Assembly: GCA_036564195.1 (NCBI GenBank)
Contig: DATCLA010000210.1
Span: forward strand, 1-15,229
Reading direction: 5' to 3'
Source of the DNA: DATCLA01 sp036564195
Lineage (GTDB): Bacteria; Bacillota; UBA4882; UBA8346
Length of the DNA stretch: 15,229 bases
Shown: piece by piece, positions 1 to 7,727 of the stretch
How the letters are laid out: every line of letters begins with the position of its first letter
Numbering within the stretch: position 1 is the first letter of the stretch
Position numbers and translations under genes: made by a program
The notes under the pieces: model-generated
Told to the model about the DNA's origin: nothing
Database searches by the model: none
What the model saw: the letters and a program-made list of their open reading frames with translations, nothing else

Positions 1-620
1 GGGCCGCACCGTTTGATACCTATTTTGACTGGGGTAGACTTCTTAAACGACTGTTAAAGCCGGATTCTACTTTAAAAATGCCTGTTGTTCTGGTGCCGCT
101 GCCGGTTGATACCAAAGGAGTTAAAACCAGGTTTTGGCTTAATTTGGCTGGCATCGGGGAACTAGCCCGGTTAATCATGGTTGAACCGGAACTGGACACG
201 GTTTCTCCGGAAAATTTTATCGCTGCGGCTCGGCAATTAGAGCACTGCCTGGCCAGGTTTGCCCGCTGGGGAGCTTTAAACCGGATTTTACTGGTTGCGG
301 ATACCCAGGGCTGGAACTGGTCCGGGCCAGATTCATTACGGAGGGTTTCCTTTCAAGAAGCCAAATTAATTCAGGCGTTACATTCCCGGGTTAACAGGCC
401 GGTGCTGTCGGCCGGCTTTCAGATGGTTGAATATCGGAGTCAAGGTAAACCCCAATGTCTGGTTTACCGAGACCTTTCAGCTTGGCGGGATTTGCTCGCG
501 CAGCTCATTAAGTATAATTTTACCGGAATCGTAATCCGGGATTTTGCAGCGTTGGGGACGGCAGGTCCGGAGCTGATTGCCGGGAGTTTTGCGGTATTGC
601 CGGGGGAGCAGTTGGGGTAG
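1..620 (+). CDS. GH18-like (YaaH/SleL-type) protein, 5'-truncated by window edge
   Basis: The reading frame is open from base 3, so the ATG at 78 is almost certainly internal: it has no Shine-Dalgarno sequence, and the 25 codons before it read as normal protein (including FDTYFDWGRLL). What remains resembles the C-terminal half of GH18 proteins such as the spore-cortex/germination hydrolases YaaH and SleL. The segment NRILLVADTQGWNW matches the family's late barrel strand (KILLGIPxYGYDW-like). It is followed by an 'S-x-x-EA' helix, a short Y-containing sheet, LVYRDLSAW, and a closing strand (FTGIVIRDFAALG) like the usual 'GxxxWxLG'. The usual Trp of that last motif is absent, and the DxxDxDxE catalytic motif would lie upstream of the window, so activity cannot be judged. 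The link to sporulation is inferred from the SPOCS/LysM genes that follow. Family assignment is by eye. Confidence 0.5.
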   Translation, partial: AAPFDTYFDWGRLLKRLLKPDSTLKMPVVLVPLPVDTKGVKTRFWLNLAGIGELARLIMVEPELDTVSPENFIAAARQLEHCLARFARWGALNRILLVADTQGWNWSGPDSLRRVSFQEAKLIQALHSRVNRPVLSAGFQMVEYRSQGKPQCLVYRDLSAWRDLLAQLIKYNFTGIVIRDFAALGTAGPELIAGSFAVLPGEQLG

Positions 621-849
621 GTAATGCTTTTTGAAAGAATGCTTTAGCAATTATGACTGTAAATTAAAAAATAACTAGCATTCAAGCAGTAGGATTACTT
701 GGAAAGCATAAATCAGCCGTATGGCTCATATGGATTATTAACTAAGCAGTTTTTAGTGTGGGGAAAACCATGTTTCCATATTAACCAAATTGTTGGATAA
801 ACCCTTGGTAAATAACCCTTCCGCATGGAGGATTGGGAGGTGGTGGTTT

Positions 850-878
850 TTGAGACCTGGCATTTGAGACGTTGTAAT
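850..878 (+). promoter_or_regulatory. Candidate sigma-A-type promoter for the SPOCS/LysM gene
   Basis: TTGAGA (850-855) and TGTAAT (873-878) are separated by 17 bases, each one mismatch from consensus. Transcription would begin near 885, giving a leader of about 25 nt before the TTG start at 910. This is the only clear signal in the 289-base gap between 620 and 910; I see no terminator, RNA gene or convincing ORF in the rest of it. A sporulation sigma factor would be expected for a SipL-like gene, but no convincing match was found here. Confidence 0.45.
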
Positions 879-909
879 ATTCTAAACCGGTTTGAAGGGG
901 GAATAAGGT

Positions 910-2595
910 TTGAGTTTGGCATGCCAATATGACCGAGTAAGATTCGCTAACTTTTTAGGTGACATTGTAAGGCAAGTGGCAATCGAAGCCCGATTACGGA
1001 TTCCGGAGCATTATCCCAAGTTGGCCAGGGTTAAAGGGGGCGAATTCCGGGCGGAACCGCCGGTTTTAACTGTTAATGAAGGCCTGTTAATCGTTAGCGG
1101 TAAAGTGAATCCCAGAATGATTTACCTGGCAGAGCAATCTGCTGCTGAAAGCGGGACCTTAAAAGAGGAGAATCTTCGGGATAGTGAATCAGACGGTTAT
1201 CGGGCTCCACTGGAATATGGTGTCAGTTGGTGGGAAGAATCAGAACTCAACTTTGAGGAGAGAATTGAAATTCCCGGGCTTACTCCGGAGATGTCGGTCG
1301 AAGTTGATCTGAAACCCCAAACTGTGCTGTATGAAAAAGAAAACTCTTACGAGGTGGTCTTTCATGGCGTTTTGGACCTGATTGTCCATACGGCTCTACC
1401 GCAGTCGGTTGAGTTGGTCAGCGAGGTTACTACGCAACCGGCAGGCCGGGTTAACCTGCGTAAAGATCGGATTGCGATCGAAGAGTTTGCCGGAGTAAAG
1501 ACAGCGTCGCTTCCGGTCCGGGCTTTATTATTAATACCGAATTATAAACCTGGTGTGCAGCGATTATTGGATTATTTTGTCAGACCGGTTGGAATCACCA
1601 GCGAGTTGTATAACGGTAAGGTTGCTGTTAAAGGACTGTTAGAAGTAGCAGTGATTTACGTCGGGGCCGATGATGAGGGCCGACCGACTGAGATTTTTGT
1701 GAATGACTGGAATCGGGAGACCGAAACGGCAATTCCCTTTGAGGCCTTTATTGATTCCGGCGTAGCAGGGAAAATCCTGGCCGAGCCCAAGATTACCGCT
1801 AAAAACCTGAAGATTGAGCACCATAGTCAGAGGGAACTCCACTGTCAACTGGATCTGGAATGTGATGTCCGGTTAATGGAGATCGTGACGAAAGAATTCG
1901 TGATGGAGGTGATCCCGGAAGCAGGAGAAGCCATTGATACAGAAGTCAACCTGGTTAATCTGGAAGAGTTTTGCGAAGAGTGTCAAGGATTAATCAACTT
2001 CGAACAGGAAGTGGTTTTACCGGCCGGCACTCCGGATATTGAACGGCTGTTGACTTACTGCGGAACCTTGGAAGACCTGGTAGTGGAAGCTGCCGACGAT
2101 AAGCTGTCGATTACTGGTAATTTAAACATCGATTTATATTATGTGACCGAAGGCCTTGATGATCAGCGGCTCTTCCAAACCGGCTGGAATAAACAGAACA
2201 GTAATTGCCTACCGGTAAGCGGCTACCTGGAAAGTACAGAATTGGCGCCTGGAGTAGTGCTGCGTTCCCAGGTAGCACTGGATAGTCTAAAATTGGAATT
2301 GTTAGGTTCCCGGACTTTGAAAGTACAGGGAAAGCTCAAAGCCCGAGTGGTGGTTAAAAGCCCGCGGGCGGTCAGTGTAATTCAAAATTGTGCCCTGGTT
2401 ACTCCGGCCGACCTGGCTTCCCGTCCCAGTATGCTGTTTTATATTGTCCAACCTGGCGATACTCTGTGGAAGGTGGCACGAAAATATCAGACCACCATGG
2501 AAACGTTAATCCAAGCTAATCAGCTATCCGGACCCGACCGGATTGAAACCGGTCAAAAACTGCTAATTCCCAAGCGCTTATTTACGGCAAAATAA
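910..2595 (+). CDS. SPOCS (DUF3794) repeat protein with C-terminal LysM, SipL-like
   Basis: This 561-residue protein has the architecture of clostridial SipL: tandem SPOCS (DUF3794) domains followed by one LysM. I read roughly three SPOCS-like units, about residues 10-165, 175-340 and 355-500. Family hallmarks recur at 200-216 (ALLLIPNYKPGVQRLL) and 370-385 (LPAGTPDIERLLTYCG). LysM spans about 510-554 and starts FYIVQPGDTLWKVARKY. In Clostridioides difficile, SipL binds the spore morphogen SpoIVA and tethers the coat to the forespore; LysM suggests contact with peptidoglycan-like material. No signal peptide is visible, which suits a protein acting in the mother cell. Translation starts at TTG 910, preceded by purine-rich GGGGGAATAAGG. 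A strong terminator follows within about 10 bases, so the gene is probably transcribed alone. Its exact role in this organism is inference. Confidence 0.85.
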   Translation: MSLACQYDRVRFANFLGDIVRQVAIEARLRIPEHYPKLARVKGGEFRAEPPVLTVNEGLLIVSGKVNPRMIYLAEQSAAESGTLKEENLRDSESDGYRAPLEYGVSWWEESELNFEERIEIPGLTPEMSVEVDLKPQTVLYEKENSYEVVFHGVLDLIVHTALPQSVELVSEVTTQPAGRVNLRKDRIAIEEFAGVKTASLPVRALLLIPNYKPGVQRLLDYFVRPVGITSELYNGKVAVKGLLEVAVIYVGADDEGRPTEIFVNDWNRETETAIPFEAFIDSGVAGKILAEPKITAKNLKIEHHSQRELHCQLDLECDVRLMEIVTKEFVMEVIPEAGEAIDTEVNLVNLEEFCEECQGLINFEQEVVLPAGTPDIERLLTYCGTLEDLVVEAADDKLSITGNLNIDLYYVTEGLDDQRLFQTGWNKQNSNCLPVSGYLESTELAPGVVLRSQVALDSLKLELLGSRTLKVQGKLKARVVVKSPRAVSVIQNCALVTPADLASRPSMLFYIVQPGDTLWKVARKYQTTMETLIQANQLSGPDRIETGQKLLIPKRLFTAK

Positions 2596-2603
2596 TAAAG
2601 CCC

Positions 2604-2634
2604 AAGGCCCTTCTCCATTAGGAGGGGGGTTTTA
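2604..2634 (+). terminator. Rho-independent terminator after the SPOCS/LysM gene
   Basis: A 13-bp stem containing several G-U pairs (AAGGCCCTTCTCC with GGAGGGGGGTTTT) closes on an ATTA loop. The right arm runs into TTTTAT. It begins nine bases after the stop codon at 2595. Confidence 0.75.
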
Positions 2635-2680
2635 TCTAATAAAGGTGACTTCGGACCGGACCCCCTTTCGTACCCTGGCA

Positions 2681-2689
2681 CATAATATA
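2681..2689 (+). promoter_or_regulatory. Possible sporulation-type -10 element (CATAATATA)
   Basis: CATAATATA fits the -10 patterns of late sporulation sigma factors (sigma-K CATAnnnTA; sigma-G CATnHTA). It lies about 30 bases before the ATG of the SPOCS gene. A sigma-A reading of the same bases has only a C-rich stretch where -35 should be. I could not place a convincing sporulation -35 element, so this rests on the -10 and on the spore-coat family of the gene downstream. Confidence 0.3.
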
Positions 2690-2720
2690 TAGCGACATTA
2701 TAAGGAAGAAGGGATCTAAA

Positions 2721-3188
2721 ATGAAGGTATTGGCGGAAACTACCGCCCAGGTCTTGGTGGATGATACAATTACCCTTCCCCTTCCGGCAGAAAAAATCGA
2801 TGAAATTGTCGCCAGTATCCGCGATTTGGAATGTTTTGTCATTGAAAACAAAGTAATTTTCCGGGGAATTCTTCATAAGCAAATTTTCTTTGTGGATGAA
2901 AAGGGGTTTGTCCGGCATGTTGGAGTAGATGTCCCATTCAGCGGTTTTGTCGATGTTGCGGGTGTCCCAGCCGGGTCGTCCTGTCAAGTTACGGGTGAAG
3001 TGGTTTTTATTAATTTTAGTCTAATTTCTAAAAAAGAACTCCGGGAAACTGTAGTGATTGATATTGAAGTTACCGTATTTGATACACAAGTGAGAACAGC
3101 AGTCGGAACTAACTGTCCGGTGATGGTGGAGAGCAAATTTGGCTGTCCCGGGACAATCCGGGTCCGTAACAATAAGATTATCCAATAG
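2721..3188 (+). CDS. Single SPOCS (DUF3794) domain protein
   Basis: This 155-residue protein is essentially one SPOCS domain. It shows the family pattern of an amphipathic strand, a 'LPxPAEKIDEIV' segment (about residues 19-31), and alternating beta strands with conserved glycines ('KVIFRGILHKQIFFV', about 44-58). There is no signal peptide, membrane helix or LysM. Short DUF3794 proteins are common in Clostridia and are usually linked to the spore coat or exosporium, but many are uncharacterised. The ATG at 2721 is preceded by AAGGAAGAAGGG. Terminators lie before and after it, so it looks like an independent unit despite sitting next to the larger SPOCS/LysM gene. A shared role in coat assembly is inference from domain and neighbourhood. 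Confidence 0.8.
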   Translation: MKVLAETTAQVLVDDTITLPLPAEKIDEIVASIRDLECFVIENKVIFRGILHKQIFFVDEKGFVRHVGVDVPFSGFVDVAGVPAGSSCQVTGEVVFINFSLISKKELRETVVIDIEVTVFDTQVRTAVGTNCPVMVESKFGCPGTIRVRNNKIIQ

Positions 3189-3220
3189 GGATTATCAACT
3201 TATATTATAGTAACCAAACG

Positions 3221-3244
3221 GGCTGCCCCAACGGCAGCCTTAAC
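3221..3244 (+). terminator. Probable intrinsic terminator after the SPOCS gene
   Basis: A perfect 7-bp GC-rich stem, GGCTGCC/GGCAGCC (3221-3227 with 3233-3239), closes on CCAAC. The downstream tract TTAACTAATTGTT is only moderately T-rich, so efficiency is uncertain. Confidence 0.6.
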
Positions 3245-3362
3245 TAATTGTTCCGATTACCCTCCAGCTTGCTGAAGTATGACTAGTGCCATTATGAATG
3301 GAAACAAGGCGCATTTTGCCAGTGATTCCATGCATTTGCGCAGCTAAATGGCTAATTGTTTC

Positions 3363-3390
3363 TTGTTTATTACGTTAATTATGTTATAAT
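3363..3390 (+). promoter_or_regulatory. Sigma-A promoter with extended -10 for the ABC-like operon
   Basis: A perfect TATAAT (3385-3390) is preceded by TG at 3382-3383, giving an extended -10 (TGTTATAAT). A weak -35, TTGTTT (3363-3368), lies 16 bases upstream. The predicted start of transcription is near 3397. The strong ribosome site GGAGG (3401-3405) and ATG 3412 follow at once, so the leader is very short. Confidence 0.65.
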
Positions 3391-3411
3391 CGGAGCTGAT
3401 GGAGGAGTAAC

Positions 3412-5931
3412 ATGCGAATATTAAAAAAAGATACATTTATAAAAGACGTTTTAATATTGCTCCTGGTCGGTATGGCAGTTTCGGCTTTGTTTGCTGCTGG
3501 CTTTGCCATGTTTACCGATAAATACTTCGGAAAAACAGTTACCGGCATTATGGGTGATTTTGGCCAGTATGACCTGTTGTTCCAAGGCAAAGTTGAATAC
3601 AAGGCTGCGCTGGAACGCCAAATCCGGGAAGTGATGCAAGCCCATTTTCCCGGGGCAACCTTAAAACCGGGAATCAGTGCGGTTGGAAAGACGACTTTTT
3701 TCTTAACTTTTCCATCGAAGTATAAGACCAAATCCATCTTTGAAAACCTGGATTATTATTTTCATGACCTTCCGGGCAATGGCAATGTCACGATCATGAC
3801 TGAACCGAAAATTAACATTGCCAGTGTGCCTCAAGGAGTCTTCGATCTGCTCGCTGATGAAGTGGCAAAAATTCCGGGAGTGGCTTTTACCTTTCGTGAC
3901 GGTAACAGTATTGGGGTTATTTTGAAAGATGTGAGTCACAATGAAGCGGTTAAGAAACAGATCAATCAAATAATCGCTAAATACCAGATCCTGGAGGTCC
4001 GGGTAAACTCGGGTTATTCACAGGAAGAACTGGTGTCTATGAGTAAAAAGGTCTCCCAGTCACTGTTGGAGATTCCGGGAGTAGATTATGCGCGGGATTT
4101 AAGCCTGAATGACGGAGTTGAAGAGTATCAGTACATGATTAACACTTTAACCGCAGTGAAAAAGTTTTTACTGGCTTATGCCGCCGAAGTGAAGGTTACT
4201 CCGGAACCAGGGCAGCAACTGGAAGTCGGTGACCGGTTAGTTGTCAACGGCAAAGACGGCAGTAAGCAACCGGAAGGCGTATTAAAGCCCCTGGACGTGG
4301 TGATCAAGATTACCGCCAAAGATGACGCCGGGCTCCGGGGCTTGATTATTCAAGGCGATTCCGAATACTTGAAAGATAATATTGCTTACCGTCTGGAGAC
4401 TGGTGATCGGTTCGGCGCCCGGGTTGGGACAGTTGAAGTATCCAGCCGTAAAACTCAGTTGGCCTACGCAATGGATCAGGGAGTCAATCTATTAAAACAG
4501 GTGCAAGGGGCAATTGACGGATATACGAAAGCCACCGGCAGCCCTGAATTAACAATTGAAAATATTCAAAAAGCCGCCGACCGTTTGGGTAATGTGCATA
4601 AAGCCTTACAGGTGGTTGAGGCGAATATCACGGGGTTAAGCGGTACAGTGAACCGGGACAGTCTCTCCGGAATGATAAATTTGATTAACGGCGCCGGAGA
4701 TGACTTGGACTATCTGGCAAAAACTTTTGGCCGGATCCGAATCCTGGAGGACCGCTTTGATCAGGCGTTAACCGGTTTCGGGGCTGCCCGTTCTTTAGTA
4801 GGTAGTCCTTTGATCCAAAATTCTTTGGGCTTGGCCGGCGGGATTCTTGATAAACTCCAGTTGTTAGACAGTCAGTTGGGAATTGTCGAAAACTCACTCC
4901 GGCAACGGGTACAGCAGTTGGATGACTTCATCAACCGCTTCAATCCGTTGGTAGCGGTTTTACTTTCCTGGCGCAATAAAGCTCAGGAATTTGCGACTCA
5001 AATCGATAATTTCAGTACGGCTTTTACTCCCGGCAGTGAAAACCACCGGAAGTTGACGGAGTTGATTGCTGCTACCGAACAGGTCACTGCTACCGTTACC
5101 AAGGTTGATTTGTCAAAGATCCAGTCTAGTTTGGGAATGGCGGCGGACGGGTCGTTCGGGGATACCAAGATTGATCTGAATGCGCTGGTTACCGAATTGG
5201 AACAGATGAAGGAAGCATTACCCCGGTTATTGGATGAAGAGATTGGCAATACAGTCAACCTCATTGACCAATATGCCGGAGATGAAACTACCAGCGACGA
5301 TAAAATTCAAGTCTTTACCAAAGCCGGAATCGATCAAGGAGTAGTTGCTACAGTGGTTTCCAGTGTCCTCAATCAAGCGCAGCCGGAGATCTTCTCCTTG
5401 CCGGCAGGAACAATCCAGCCGGATGTCCGGGGTGAGGTCTATAAAATCCTGGCCGAAGTCCGTTCGACTATTGCCGCCTTGATGGTGGTAGTATTGTGGG
5501 TTTTCTCATTTATCCTGGACCAGTCGTTAATAGTATCAATGTTGAAGCAGTTCAATTTACCCTGGATCGGCTTTAAGTTTCAATCTCGCTTTAGCCTTTT
5601 AAATAGAGTCGGCAATCTGTTGCTTGGTTTGCTTAGTCCGGCGAATCTTTACGCGGCAACGGTGGGCGCAGTCTGGCTGGTGACTACTTTGACATTATCC
5701 GGCGCCAGCGTACCCTACCTAAAAATGTGGCATCTGGGCGCCATCGGCGGAGGGTTCGGAATGTTATTGGCTGTAATTGCCGAAAAAATCAATCCAGTAA
5801 ATAAAGAAGAAGTATTGGCTGGGCTCTCGCTGGGTTTACCATTCCGTACGATTATGCGGGAGATTGTAATTCCGGCCGGACGCCCCGGTCTGTTGCAACT
5901 CTTGAACCGGTCGAAGATGATTATGAAATAA
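3412..5931 (+). CDS. Large ABC-permease-like membrane protein with giant extracytoplasmic domain
   Basis: I do not recognise a named family for this 839-residue protein. It has one N-terminal membrane helix (residues 13-34), about 650 extracytoplasmic residues, then three hydrophobic segments (about 686-703, 747-766, 774-791). The outer region opens with two alpha/beta-looking repeats, each containing 'IPGV' (about 35-235). A beta-rich part follows (about 262-345, 'LEVGDRLVV', 'LETGDRFGARVGTVEV'), then a long helical stretch (about 350-660). One helix, a large outer domain and three helices is the FtsX/MacB/LolC (type VII ABC) layout. However, the last 40 residues match the EAA coupling loop of classical importers: A803, G808, I818, I820-P821 and then AGRPGLL keep the spacing, although the leading Glu is Leu802. 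An ABC ATPase gene starts 13 bases after the stop. Function as its permease partner is inference; the substrate is unknown. Confidence 0.6.
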   Translation: MRILKKDTFIKDVLILLLVGMAVSALFAAGFAMFTDKYFGKTVTGIMGDFGQYDLLFQGKVEYKAALERQIREVMQAHFPGATLKPGISAVGKTTFFLTFPSKYKTKSIFENLDYYFHDLPGNGNVTIMTEPKINIASVPQGVFDLLADEVAKIPGVAFTFRDGNSIGVILKDVSHNEAVKKQINQIIAKYQILEVRVNSGYSQEELVSMSKKVSQSLLEIPGVDYARDLSLNDGVEEYQYMINTLTAVKKFLLAYAAEVKVTPEPGQQLEVGDRLVVNGKDGSKQPEGVLKPLDVVIKITAKDDAGLRGLIIQGDSEYLKDNIAYRLETGDRFGARVGTVEVSSRKTQLAYAMDQGVNLLKQVQGAIDGYTKATGSPELTIENIQKAADRLGNVHKALQVVEANITGLSGTVNRDSLSGMINLINGAGDDLDYLAKTFGRIRILEDRFDQALTGFGAARSLVGSPLIQNSLGLAGGILDKLQLLDSQLGIVENSLRQRVQQLDDFINRFNPLVAVLLSWRNKAQEFATQIDNFSTAFTPGSENHRKLTELIAATEQVTATVTKVDLSKIQSSLGMAADGSFGDTKIDLNALVTELEQMKEALPRLLDEEIGNTVNLIDQYAGDETTSDDKIQVFTKAGIDQGVVATVVSSVLNQAQPEIFSLPAGTIQPDVRGEVYKILAEVRSTIAALMVVVLWVFSFILDQSLIVSMLKQFNLPWIGFKFQSRFSLLNRVGNLLLGLLSPANLYAATVGAVWLVTTLTLSGASVPYLKMWHLGAIGGGFGMLLAVIAEKINPVNKEEVLAGLSLGLPFRTIMREIVIPAGRPGLLQLLNRSKMIMK

Positions 5932-5944
5932 GGTGGAAGCTAAA

Positions 5945-6673
5945 ATGTTACAAATTACCGGTTTATTTAAATCCTACGGTTCTAAAAAAGCCTTAAAAGG
6001 AGTAGATTTGCAGGTTGACCGCGGCGAAACCGTTGTTTTGATGGGACCGAGCGGTTGCGGTAAGTCAACCCTGATCCGCTGCATTAACCGGTTGACAGAA
6101 CCGGATTGCGGGTCGATTCAGCTGAGCGGTCAGGAAATTACCAAGCTTAATCTGAACCAACTGTTGGAAGTACGGCGGAAGATTGGTTTTGTTTTTCAAC
6201 ACTTCAATCTGATCCATCGGTTAAATGCATTGGATAATGTGGCAATGCCACTGCGTTTGCAAGGGGTTGATCCGGAAGAGGCTAACCGTCGCTCCCGAAT
6301 AGCCTTAGGTAAAGTGGGTTTAGCCCATAAGTTACATGAACGTCCGGAAGAATTAAGCGGTGGAGAACAGCAACGGGTGGGAATTGCCCGGGCCCTGGTT
6401 TTGGAACCAGAAATCATGCTTTGGGATGAACCTACCGCTTCATTGGACCCGATCTTAGTAGGGGAAGTCATTGAAGTTATGGAGGAATTGGTTACAAGCG
6501 GTGATACTACCATGTTGATTGTCACCCATGAACTATCTTTTGCCAGACGGGCGGCAGACCGGATCGTCTTTTTGGATCAGGGGCGGATTGTCGAATCCGG
6601 TCCACCGTCACAAGTGTTGGAGACACCGGTTTCGGAGATTGGAATGAAGTATCGTAATTTGTTAAGGTATTAA
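5945..6673 (+). CDS. ABC transporter ATP-binding protein, GlnQ/PhnC-like
   Basis: A complete 242-residue ABC ATPase. It has Walker A GPSGCGKST (34-42), a Q-loop in FVFQHFNL, signature LSGGEQQR (137-144), Walker B ending LWDEP with D161 and catalytic E162, and the H-loop His195 in VTHELSFA. Wording such as 'IRCINRLTEPDCG', 'DPILVGEVIEVM' and 'GRIVESGPP' is closest to the polar amino acid (GlnQ) and phosphonate (PhnC) importer ATPases, not to LolD/MacB/FtsE. I place the start at ATG 5945, because AAGGTGG (5930-5936) is well spaced for it; a GTG at 5933 lies inside that ribosome site and would add four residues. No periplasmic binding protein or ordinary permease is nearby, so the likely partner is the unusual 839-residue membrane protein just upstream. 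The two are surely co-transcribed; a specific amino-acid role should not be assumed. Confidence 0.9.
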   Translation: MLQITGLFKSYGSKKALKGVDLQVDRGETVVLMGPSGCGKSTLIRCINRLTEPDCGSIQLSGQEITKLNLNQLLEVRRKIGFVFQHFNLIHRLNALDNVAMPLRLQGVDPEEANRRSRIALGKVGLAHKLHERPEELSGGEQQRVGIARALVLEPEIMLWDEPTASLDPILVGEVIEVMEELVTSGDTTMLIVTHELSFARRAADRIVFLDQGRIVESGPPSQVLETPVSEIGMKYRNLLRY

Positions 6674-6677
6674 AACC

Positions 6678-6706
6678 TTGACTTTGGAATGATACTAGAA
6701 TATAAT
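6678..6706 (+). promoter_or_regulatory. Strong sigma-A promoter for lpxC
   Basis: TTGACT (6678-6683) and a perfect TATAAT (6701-6706) are separated by 17 bases, the best promoter match in the window. It begins only five bases after the ATPase stop codon. Transcription should start near 6713, leaving an untranslated leader of about 145 nt before lpxC. Confidence 0.75.
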
Positions 6707-6764
6707 TTTGTGGATATATTTACTAGCAATTCAACGCAATATAGAGGTAAGGCTATCCAAAGAT

Positions 6765-6817
6765 ACTATTTTAGCAATTTAAAATCTCCGGTTCCGGTTT
6801 TGCTGTTCCAAAATAGT
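6765..6817 (+). promoter_or_regulatory. Predicted structured leader upstream of lpxC
   Basis: ACTATTTT (6765-6772) is complementary to AAAATAGT (6810-6817). The adjoining AGCAA (6773-6777) is complementary to TTGCT (6800-6804), with a five-base bulge (GTTCC) between the two right-hand arms. The apex holds CCGGTTCCGG. Together these give a 13-bp interrupted hairpin within the lpxC leader. It matches no riboswitch class I know and has no T-tract, so it is not an ordinary terminator. Function is unknown. Confidence 0.35.
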
Positions 6818-6857
6818 TGGTTATGATGTTTGTCCGAGTTTTATAGGGGGTTTATTA

Positions 6858-7727
6858 ATGAAATACCAAAAAACCATAGCTACCGAGGTCGTCATTGCCG
6901 GACAGGCATTACACAAAGGTATTTTGGTAACGATGCGGCTATTGCCGCAACCTGCCAATACCGGGATCCGTTTTCGCCGGGTTGATCTACCGGGAAAACC
7001 GGAAATTAAAGCGACCGTCGGTTCGGTAATTGATACAAAACGCAGTGTAACCATTGGTAAAGATGGCTGGGCAATTTCAACCATTGAGCATTTAATGGCG
7101 GTATTTCAGGGGTTGGAAGTTGACAATGTGTTGGTTGAAGTTGATGGTGCGGAACTGCCCCTGGGGGACGGCAGTGGTTATTACTTTGCTACCCGGATCT
7201 TGGAAGCCGGTTTAGTTAATCAGGACAGTTTAAGAGATTATACCCGTATTACCGAACCGGCTTGGGCCAGGGGAGTTGTTTTAAAAGAAAATATACCTTT
7301 AAAAGCAACATTAATCGCTTTACCCAGCGAGGAACTGGAGGTCAGCTTTACCTTTAGTTCCGACCATAAAATAACCGGTACCCAATACTACCATTTTATC
7401 CTGTCACCGGAGAATTTTATGCGGGAAATTGCTCCTGCCCGGACCGTTGCCTTTACTAAGGAGATTGAATTCTTGCGCAGCCAGGGACTGGCCCAAAGCA
7501 ATGATACTAACTGTGCAGTTGTAGTCGGTGACCATGGTTACGAAAATGAACTGCGCTACCCGGAGGAAATTGTCCGGCATAAAATTTTAGATGTGCTTGG
7601 CGATCTATATTTATTAGGACCGTTAAAAGCACATATTGTGGCGGTACGTTCCGGGCATACGCTGGATCTGGAACTGGCGAAAGCAATTGCTAACCAAACC
7701 AGAGTAAATGGTTTTTCGGCCTGTTGA
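6858..7727 (+). CDS. lpxC: UDP-3-O-acyl-N-acetylglucosamine deacetylase
   Basis: LpxC removes the acetyl group from UDP-3-O-acyl-GlcNAc in the cytoplasm, the committed step of lipid A synthesis. The 289-residue protein shows the full zinc site: H78 in STIEHLMA with the neighbouring E77 as general base, and H241 and D245 in HKILDVLGD. The catalytic His267 lies in SGHTLD. The N-terminus (QKTIATEVVIAGQALHKG, about 4-21) and VDGAELPLGDGSG are also typical. Length is close to short LpxC enzymes (about 280-305). The ATG at 6858 follows TAGGGGG. It is the first gene after a strong promoter and structured leader, and is followed by a long palindrome whose left arm overlaps the last base of its stop codon. 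All key residues are present, so it is probably active. Confidence 0.97.
   Translation: MKYQKTIATEVVIAGQALHKGILVTMRLLPQPANTGIRFRRVDLPGKPEIKATVGSVIDTKRSVTIGKDGWAISTIEHLMAVFQGLEVDNVLVEVDGAELPLGDGSGYYFATRILEAGLVNQDSLRDYTRITEPAWARGVVLKENIPLKATLIALPSEELEVSFTFSSDHKITGTQYYHFILSPENFMREIAPARTVAFTKEIEFLRSQGLAQSNDTNCAVVVGDHGYENELRYPEEIVRHKILDVLGDLYLLGPLKAHIVAVRSGHTLDLELAKAIANQTRVNGFSAC

Noticed and set aside
78..80. ATG at 78 as the start of the first gene
   Set aside because: The frame is open back to base 3 with protein-like sequence, and no ribosome site precedes this ATG. The gene is cut by the window edge.
825..932. Short frame from ATG 825 overlapping the SPOCS/LysM start
   Set aside because: About 35 codons, no ribosome site, contains the candidate promoter and overlaps a well-supported gene; likely chance.
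4140..4450. Domain resembling DUF4330 within the large membrane protein
   Set aside because: Only a loose beta-rich, 'GD..' resemblance by eye; not strong enough to annotate.
5933..5935. GTG at 5933 as the ATPase start
   Set aside because: It lies within the AAGGTGG ribosome site that is correctly spaced for ATG 5945; the family N-terminus also fits the ATG.
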